Of a DNA stretch of 64,000 bases, positions 56,871-64,000 are shown piece by piece (the first letter of the stretch is position 1; every line of letters begins with the position of its first letter). The notes beneath the pieces were generated by a model. It was not told the origin of the DNA. It ran no database searches and saw only the letters and a program-made list of their open reading frames with translations. The position numbers and the translations under genes were made by a program. This DNA is from Heterotrichella gracilis. Its lineage: Eukaryota; Sar; Xanthophyceae; Tribonematales; Xanthonemataceae. Where the stretch lies: assembly GCA_032358255.1 (NCBI GenBank), contig JAULBX010005553.1, positions 186,001 to 250,000 of the forward strand, in the 5' to 3' direction.

Positions 56871-59800
56871 GCCTGAATGCCTCATCTATGGCAGGGTCCA
56901 GCAGGTTGATATCCAGGTCCAGGTTGACCATGGAGTGCGTCCAGTGGATGATGCACCAGAAGCGCGGACCCATGTAGCTGGCATCGGAGGTGGGGCAGTC
57001 CTTGTTGCGCAGGAGGGCGTCCTTCTCGTCCCTGGGGCAGGGCAGGGGTGGCGCGTAAGCACATGCAATACTGGCCCCCAGAGGAGGGTCGAGGGTGCCT
57101 TCTGAGGCAGGCTTTGTCCAGAGCGCAGGTTGAAAACGAAATATGGGATACAGGCACTTTGCCACATGTCAGCAGCAGCATGCAAACATCTGGGTCAAAA
57201 GGTTGTGGGCAACCCTGCATGAATTGCGTGGCACAGCAAAAGGGCATTGGCCTACTACACATGGTTGCAGTTTTAAGCATGTGGCAGGGTGGGCAAGGTT
57301 ACTTACTGCGTCAGCGCCTTGAACTTGTCGATGTTCTGCAGCACGTTCATGATGAAGTGCACGCGGCCCATGTCGGTGTTGGTCACGGGGATGAAGGTCA
57401 GGCCAAAGTAGGACAGGTCGCGCATCTGAGAAGGGGGCAGGGGGAGTGCGTCACACCACATGAACGGGATGACAAACCAGCACCAGGCATCGAGGCAGAC
57501 GCACTCAAGGGAGGGCGCTATTGATGATCACTCCACATAATGGCCATGGGGGCTGATAGCCCTTCCTAAGCGCTGAATGACAAGCCTATCGATCCACATG
57601 CATGAGGCACCAATGGCCAGGAGCCCCCAGACACAGTGCTACTCTGTCAGAGCACAAACCCCATCAACCCCACTACCCAGCCAAGCATGCCACCCGCCCT
57701 CCCCCTGCTAAACCCCACATTCCCACCGCACACAATCACAACAAAGGCCCTGACATGACGGCAGCACAGCTTCCCCTGACCTCCGCCCCTTACACCTCCT
57801 CCCACCCCGCCCTCACCATGTGCTCTGCCTGCCCGTGCAGCGCCTTGTACTTGCCCTGGTGCGCGATGTGCACCGCCACCGCCCCTTTTGGCAGGAACAC
57901 CCAGTTGGCCATGGAGGCCCCGTGCATCTGCACAAGCACGCTGGCCCCATTGTACACCAGCGCCTGCTGCCGCAGGCTGAGCCCCTCCAGGTACTGTAGG
58001 CGCAGCTCGTGGCCCGGGTAGCGCTCCACCAGGTGCTTCATCACCTCCTCGATGTTGAGGATGCTGCGCCCGTGCTGCTGCGGGCGGTTGATGACCGTCA
58101 CCTTGGCGGGGTTGGTGGAGGCGGGCGCGTCCAGGTCGATGGCCAGGCACTCGCCCAGGCGCCGGCGCCAGGTCTGCATGTGGTCCTGCGCGATGGGCTT
58201 CCTGCCAAGCGTGTGGAAGTCCTTGCCGTACTGCAGCTGCAGCTCCTCCAGGCCGGCGATGCCATCGTCGCCGCCGGTGCAGTGCGCGTGGCTGCGGCAC
58301 TCGGGGCCCACGCCCGCCACCGCCATCTCAATCACCACAACCTGCGCCAGGAGCTCAATTCATATCAACATTGGAAATAAACAGATTTAGTTAATTTTCA
58401 ATCTTGATTATTATACTTCACCTTCACTTCAAATTTATAACAGTTTGTAAAACTTGCCAGTCACACTGTTGAAGGACACAATAAAGTCGCCCCGTTTGCT
58501 AAAGTATTCGTACCTTACCATAGCCCCGGCAGCTTGTGGTGCAACCAGCTGGAAAATGCAACCTCGGCCTAATGATTTACCATGCATTCCAGCAGTCGCC
58601 CTTGCACAAATGCTCCACCTAGCTTTGCCTTGGCATTATCCAGCCATGGCAAGGTAAGCCCCATGTGTCCCTTCCCAGCATCTGTGTATCTGTGATACAC
58701 AAATGCATATGTTTCGCACTGCGCTTATCTGCCATCGGCCATGTGCCTAACCGCATGACCATGCGTGGGTGATGCCTACTTGCCATGCAGCATTCGGCAC
58801 TACTAGCTCGACATGTGCACGCACATCCCCCCGCCCTGGCCTTACCCCGTATGCCTCACCCACCTTGTTGGCATGCGCCAGCTCGTGCAGCGTGTGGATG
58901 GGGTGCGATGTGAGGCACTGGATGGCGTCATGCACAGCGCCGGGGAAGGGGAGCATGTCATTGTTGAGGTTGACGATATTTACCTCCCCACGGCGCGGGT
59001 AGTGGCACTTGCCTGGCAACACCACACAAGGCAGCAGTCAATGATCCTGTCCCAAGTCATAGGTTGCCAGATGTGCATGCCTCCATGCACAGTGCATAAG
59101 CTCCCATGGATGTGCGTCTTCTTCCAATCCACCTTCATCATCATGTTCCACACCAAATTTCCAGTGTCCCATGACAACTACAATCGATCCACAGATTATG
59201 AATCGGTGATCTTCAAATCCTGTACGGGTGCACGCACAGTGCATGCAGGGAGCGAATGGCTGCATGGTGCAACACCCACCTAGCTTTCGGCATACAACCG
59301 AGTGCATGGAGGGCAAGAACTCCATCAGCATGTGGTGATAGTTCTTGCTGGCACCCTTTGGAATCCAGTACAGGTAGGCAGAGTCCAGCGTTGTCACCTG
59401 CGAGGCATGGCCAACCCACTTCACAACCCGACAACCTCCCACAGCCAACCAGGATGATGCAGTACCACACATGCCATAGCGCATGACAATCTTTGGAAAC
59501 GGAAATCGCCCACCCCATCCCTTCCCCATCGGTGGGCAACCCCAGCAGTGACACCCCAGGCCACCTGCCCAGTTGGAACCGATAGGCACCCATGTTTCAC
59601 ATCCAACAGGGTGCAGGTGCGCTGTGCCTGCTCACCGTTGTATGGTGAATGAGGTGCGAGGGCAGGTTGCTTGCATTCCACACTTTCACCCGCAGCCAGG
59701 GAGGGTCGTTCCACTCGGGGCGCAGCAGCATGTGCACTGGGGGCAAAACCTCGTTCCCTGCAACGCGTTGGAAACATGAACGCCAGCCCACTCGACAGGT

Positions 59801-60348
59801 TATTCTTGCCATTCTTGACTTGAAGCATTCAGAAGCAGTGGGGAAACGCAGCGGTCACTCTCACAATGTAATGCAATCCGGGTATGGAGATAGCTGCATC
59901 CTTACCGTCGCCCAGAAACACGATGCTGTTCTTGTACAATACCAAGTTTCTAAATACACACACGCGGTGCTCGTCCCGCACAGCATGGTCGCACTGCACA
60001 GGAAAAACAAGGGGTCAGATACAAATACTTGCTGTCTGCTGGCTGGCAAATACCATGAACGGAGCATGGGGTGGGAACTACCTCATAAGTTGACTTCTTC
60101 CAGACATGGTGCTGTCCTTGCCCGTCTCCTTGATCATTATGGACCTGGAAGCCTCCATCTTCACTCAAACGCCGCGACCTGTGTGACTCAGGTCGCAACG
60201 CAGACTGCTGCGCCTCATCACTGCTGCCTGCTCGCTGCCTGGGCAACTGTGGATCTAGGTGTAGAGCACTGCACTGACCCAGCTGCCAGCTGCCCAATAT
60301 GGCAGCACACAGCAGGAGCTGGGCTGTGGTGTAGCCCATGGCCGGCAT
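56857..60348 (-). CDS. GT61 (DUF563)-like glycosyltransferase
   Basis: Eight exons, 520 aa, high to low: 60348-60082, 59993-59906, 59757-59636, 59397-59280, 59012-58864, 58341-57817, 57425-57307, 57031-56857. It is a probable secretory-pathway type II glycosyltransferase. The N-terminus MPAMGYTTAQLLLCAAILGS is a signal or signal-anchor segment. The family pattern is visible: CDHAVRDEHRVCVFRNLVLY early on, NYHHMLMEFLPS, an INRPQQHGRSILN motif (about 332-344) matching the R-x-R-x-I-x-N element of GT61, and HGASMANWVFLPKGAVAVHI (about 388-407) matching 'HGAGLTNMLFLPPGAVVVEI'. The donor and acceptor sugars cannot be told from sequence; plant members include xylosyl- and arabinosyltransferases, and animal EOGT is related. 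All exon joints keep phase. Confidence 0.85.
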
Positions 60349-62477
60349 AGCCCTAGAGACTGGGGCCAGGTAGTTGCCACTGGCAGAGTTGCATAATGGA
60401 CCCAGCCAGTGAAGAGGGCTGCGCGCTCCGCCAAACCAGTCCCAGCTGGGGGTTAATTGCTTTTACCTGCACAGTCATAAAAGACATTGTTTTGAGGATA
60501 AATAGCAGCAACCTACTCCGGGTTGGCAAAGGCATGCCTTGACCATGAATCAGTCAACAGGCCAATAAGTGACGACAAAGGTACCCACACGTTTCAAAAC
60601 CTCGCCCACGATGCACATGTCTATATTCAAGCATAAACGAGTACTGCAGTTGCTAACAGCCAAAACCAGAGCAAGCAAGTGGGGTTGTGGGGACACATTC
60701 TGGTGTGGCACCGTTGTGAGCACAGCGTCCCATAGCCTCTGGTCACACAGCAGATACACTACCAGGTGCCGCCAACTACCATTTGGTGGTGAGAGGACCA
60801 AAACCATCGTTCCGCAGAACCACTACTCAGCGTACTACCTAACACTTTGTAGGTACCAGCAATGTGACACGGCTTGAACCTACTTCGCACCACACCTTCG
60901 AACTCGTCCTTTCAGTCTCGACTGTTCTGAAGGAATATCAGCTTTGGAAATGGGTGATCAAAACAACGGTGGTATCTTGAAAGATCTTTCTGATCTTGAT
61001 CTGGTGGCCGAGTTCCAACTGCAGCATGCCTGGGCCAAGCCGAGGGCTATGCAACGGTTTGCGGATAGCTGAAGTGAACCTGCCACTGCTTTTGAGGAGT
61101 CTAAATACAAGTACGAGCCACCAACGCAGGTGGGGCTACGTAAAAGACCGAGGTGTAGGGTACGATTGCTCTCAGTCTAGGGCTGTGATATCGCGGTTGT
61201 CCAAACTTGCTGCGGCTTTTGGAAGCCCCAGTCACGTAGTAGCCCCAAGGGGTACACCAGGCAACTCCCCAACACAATGCGCCTTTGTAACAAAGTCAAA
61301 CGCTATCCTTTGTCCCTGCTTTTCAAGCTTTACAGTTTGGTGGGTTGGTCATAGCCAGAAATTCTCCCTCCCCGTTGTCAAGGGGACATACAAATGCGGG
61401 CGGCGGTGTGGACCCACCATGGCCGCCGATGCAACGAGGAGGGAGAATTTCCCCCTTTCACTGGTCTGACTGACTGCCGCGCAACTTCGGGCCTCAACGC
61501 GGTTTTCGGTCGCGTTATCAAGGCCCGTTGTTCGCCGCCCTCACCAACCCATTCCTGCACTTGGCAAGCACATTGAGCCCAATACGAACGCAAATCCTCT
61601 CCTTTCTCAACTTGTCTTGCTCGCGCTGCGCTCACTATCCTCCAGGCCAGGCAACTGCTAGTGGGCGTGACTCACCTGGTCGCTCTCAGTGACAGACCAC
61701 TGGTTCGAACAGCACCCCACCCCCGCATCGACTGGCGAAGCACAGGTACGGTGTTGACTTCAACCTGAAACCCAGGACTGGCGTACTTAGATCCCGTGGT
61801 CCGGCGTTCCTTGCTTTGCGAAGGAGCTTTTGGGTTGGGGGACCAGTCATAGCTGGCAAGGCATTGGTCCAGCTGCAAAGCGGTGGCTGATCTGGAAGCC
61901 AGGATTAGGAGTGTACCTGAACGCACTTACCCATATGCAGCATGCGTTGCAGTTGTACAGGTGCAGTCGCATTGCAGATTGTTGCGTGGGCCGTGATAGT
62001 CAACTGGGTCTTTGCTGCGCGTATTCCAAGAGTTCACGGTTTGGGTTTTGACGACAGACTCCTGCTTGAACCGCATTGTATGTGGGTGGCGCCCTTCTTG
62101 AACAAGCTTTGCTGAAAACTGTGAACTCTCTACCCAACCCAACCAGCACGCCTTCCTTGGGAAAACAGGCCACAGTTTTAGGTGTATGTAAAAGGCGCGG
62201 GAACGCCACCCAACTCGCCATTGCCCACCCGTTAAGACTAGTCACCTGTCCCTCTAGACAAGTCACTCGTCAGTAGCCGCTACTGCAGCATATCCTCAGT
62301 GGGTTTTCAACCCCTCGTTAGCCTATCAATCCCCGGCTCATCACGTTTACTTCTTTTCCTACAGCCTGGCCTGCCAACTAACTGTGCCCACTCTGCCCCA
62401 CACAGGGTTGTATCACTGCCACCTCACTTCAAGGCAGCCAAGTCACAGCTACTGGACTTCGGTGGGAGCTGGTTCCA
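60349..62477. other. Divergent intergenic region between GT61 and the LRR gene
   Basis: About 2.1 kb holding two divergent promoters. Frames here are short and without recognisable domains, and its mixed composition resembles the unannotated left edge of the window. A TGGTTCGAACA string at about 61691 looks like a tRNA B-box, but no cloverleaf could be built around it. Confidence 0.5.
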
Positions 62478-64000
62478 ATGCAGGCCTCAAAACTGCTGCT
62501 TATACTTGCAGTGCTACCCACACTAGCCTGGGGACAATATGACGAATGTAAGTCGGGCAGCAAACCCTTGCCATTGTGGCTTGGTGCAGGGCTGCAAAGC
62601 TTTCTGGTATTGCTACTCCGCTGGTTGACACTCTGCGCTGGTATGCTGGTGGCGTATTTTGAAGCGCAATGCCGCATGCACCCCCACCTCGCATTGCCGT
62701 TTGTGGACCCGCACCTCCCCACAGAGCACCACCCTCGCCAAGATTGGGCCTCACACCCACCTGCACACGCCACAAGCCCTGCATGTGGCGGGGGTGGGTG
62801 CTGCCTGCGTCTCAATGCACCCTGAGGTTTAGGTGGTGCACCTTGCACCCCTAACATTCACTCACTATGTGGCGAGACCCATAGGCACCACTGGTGCCCG
62901 CACACACACCTGGAATACAGCCTGCTGTCCCCTCAAGCCTCGGCTTGTCCCCACACTTTCCTGCCCAGTCCCCGCCTGCATGTCTCCAACCCCAGTCCTC
63001 CTCCCTCTGCAGACGGTTTCCTGTACACCATGCGCGAGGGCATCAGCAACTGGATGGACTTTTCCGCAGCCAACGGCTACGACTGGTCCGACAGCATCCC
63101 ATTCTGCCGCTGGACGGGCATCACATGCGACAGCGCGGGCCACGTCACCTCACTGTACGGCCCCACGCACACCCGCGCACACACCAGGCATATGCACCCT
63201 GCACCTACCACGCCACAGGGCTGGCGCTAGGCAGCGGCTTGTGCAGGGCAGGAGTGTGTGGCGCGTGGCCGCTGTTGGTGCATATTTTTCAACTGAGGCC
63301 ATGCCTGCAGCCATACTTGTGCACACGACCCTGCACCTCGCACACCTGCTGTGGGTGTGGATACCCTTCCCAGCGGTGCATCCCTGGCGGGGCAGGCCTG
63401 GGCACGCGGGCTGCGGCTGAGCACCCACCTTGCCCATGACCACTTCCACCACCACCCACTCTCCCCTCCCCTTGCAGGATCATCAACGTGACCTCCGAGG
63501 TGCCTGCCACAGGCCCCCTGCCCCCCCGCCTGTTTGAGCTGGAGTACCTAGAAACATGGTGCGTCCGTGGTACTGCAAAACCCTAAACCCTGCCGCTTGG
63601 TTGAGCTGGAGTATGGTGCATGGTGCATGCACTCTACCGCAACACCCTCCAATTTGGTGTAGGCTGCTTAGTGGCGAAAGTGTGGGGGTTGGGCAGGTGC
63701 ATCGGGACCCAGCGCATGGCGGTGAACAATTGCTTGTCTAAATCATTAAAGGAAAGGAAATATGAATGGGAAATGGGAAGTCCACGCCATGCAGACATGT
63801 GTTGTGTGTGAAGATGCGCTTCAGCAGGGCTTGAAGCGTAGCAACCATGCTTACACATGTTGCGCCACCCGCGCTCGCCTGTACTTTCGATCTCCTGCCC
63901 GCATGGACCTGTCCAACCAGGCCTTCACCCAGCAACAAAATAAACCATAAACCTTTTAATAAAACCTAACGTATTGCCTCTCCCCTTCCCGCAGTGACCT
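62478..64000 (+). CDS. Secreted leucine-rich-repeat protein, 5' part
   Basis: Exons 62478-62547, 63013-63154, 63478-63558 and 63995 onward; the gene runs past the window edge. The protein starts with a clear signal peptide, MQASKLLLILAVLPTLAWGQ. Next comes an LRR N-terminal cap of the plant type, with a paired tryptophan and cysteine (NWMDFSAANGYDWSD and FCRWTGITCDSAGHVTSL). The first repeats follow, IINVTSEVPATGPLPPRLFE then LEYLETW or LEYLETC-D-L at the last junction. In plants this architecture belongs to receptor-like kinases or receptor-like proteins and polygalacturonase inhibitors; the C-terminal part needed to decide is missing. Splice phases match at every junction. An echo of exon 3 lies in the third intron. 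Confidence 0.85.
63596..63636 (+). repeat. Echo of LRR exon 3 end
   Basis: GGTTGAGCTGGAGTATGGTG followed by CATGGTGCATGC repeats the exon end TGTTTGAGCTGGAGTACCTAGAAACATGGTGCGTCC (63532-63564). AAAACCCTAAACCCTGCC separates the copies. Confidence 0.85.

Noticed and set aside
61670-61710. tRNA-like B-box (GGTTCGAA)
   Set aside because: No A-box or acceptor, anticodon and T stems could be assembled around it. A similar string at about 35466 also fails.

Overview
The window is nuclear DNA from a photosynthetic eukaryote of the green lineage, most likely a chlorophyte green alga. The genes are split by many short GT-AG introns. It encodes plastid flavodiiron proteins and a dehydroascorbate reductase of the green-plant type. 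CCCTAAA/TTTAGGG motifs, the plant-type telomere unit, are scattered inside introns. Several genes have a TGTAA pentamer downstream, which is only weak support because the motif is short. The species cannot be named from sequence alone. No bacterial-style operon, rRNA, tRNA or CRISPR array was seen.

Layout. An ALMT/FUSC-like anion channel gene (1878-7178, +) is followed by a KDM4-type JmjC histone demethylase with a histone H1-like tail (8708-12959, -), a plastid DHAR (14060-15928, -) and, divergent from it, TATA-binding protein (16445-17853, +). Next come the SSU-processome protein PWP2/UTP1 (19787-25584, +) and a small intronless F-box-like ORF (26210-26818, +). The centrepiece is a head-to-head pair of flavodiiron genes, FLVA (28881-34762, -) and FLVB (35643-41806, +), sharing an 880-bp intergenic region. 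After it lie an intronless SCP/FCP1-type phosphatase (43350-44348, -), a small basic protein (44952-45617, +) whose stop is two bases before the start of a coiled-coil protein (45620-49473, +), a plastid zinc metallopeptidase with HEIGH (50638-55764, -), a GT61-like glycosyltransferase (56857-60348, -) and the 5' end of a leucine-rich-repeat gene (62478 to the window edge, +).

Exon structures were built by hand from splice sites, reading phase and family resemblance. Each complete multi-exon model closes in frame. The least certain joints are the ALMT start and its exon 5/6 junction, and FLVA exon 1 and its exon 2/3 junction.

Function. FLVA and FLVB are expected to form the plastid complex that reduces O2 to water downstream of photosystem I. 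DHAR regenerates ascorbate in the same compartment, so three plastid electron-sink or antioxidant genes lie within about 28 kb. The other genes are unrelated housekeeping, chromatin, membrane and surface functions.

The most unusual signal is in the introns and 3' flanks of FLVA, FLVB, the metallopeptidase and the LRR gene. Many carry decayed copies ('echoes') of the neighbouring exon edge, often including the splice site, next to TTTAGGG-like motifs. This suggests that introns grow by repeated tandem duplication across exon-intron borders.
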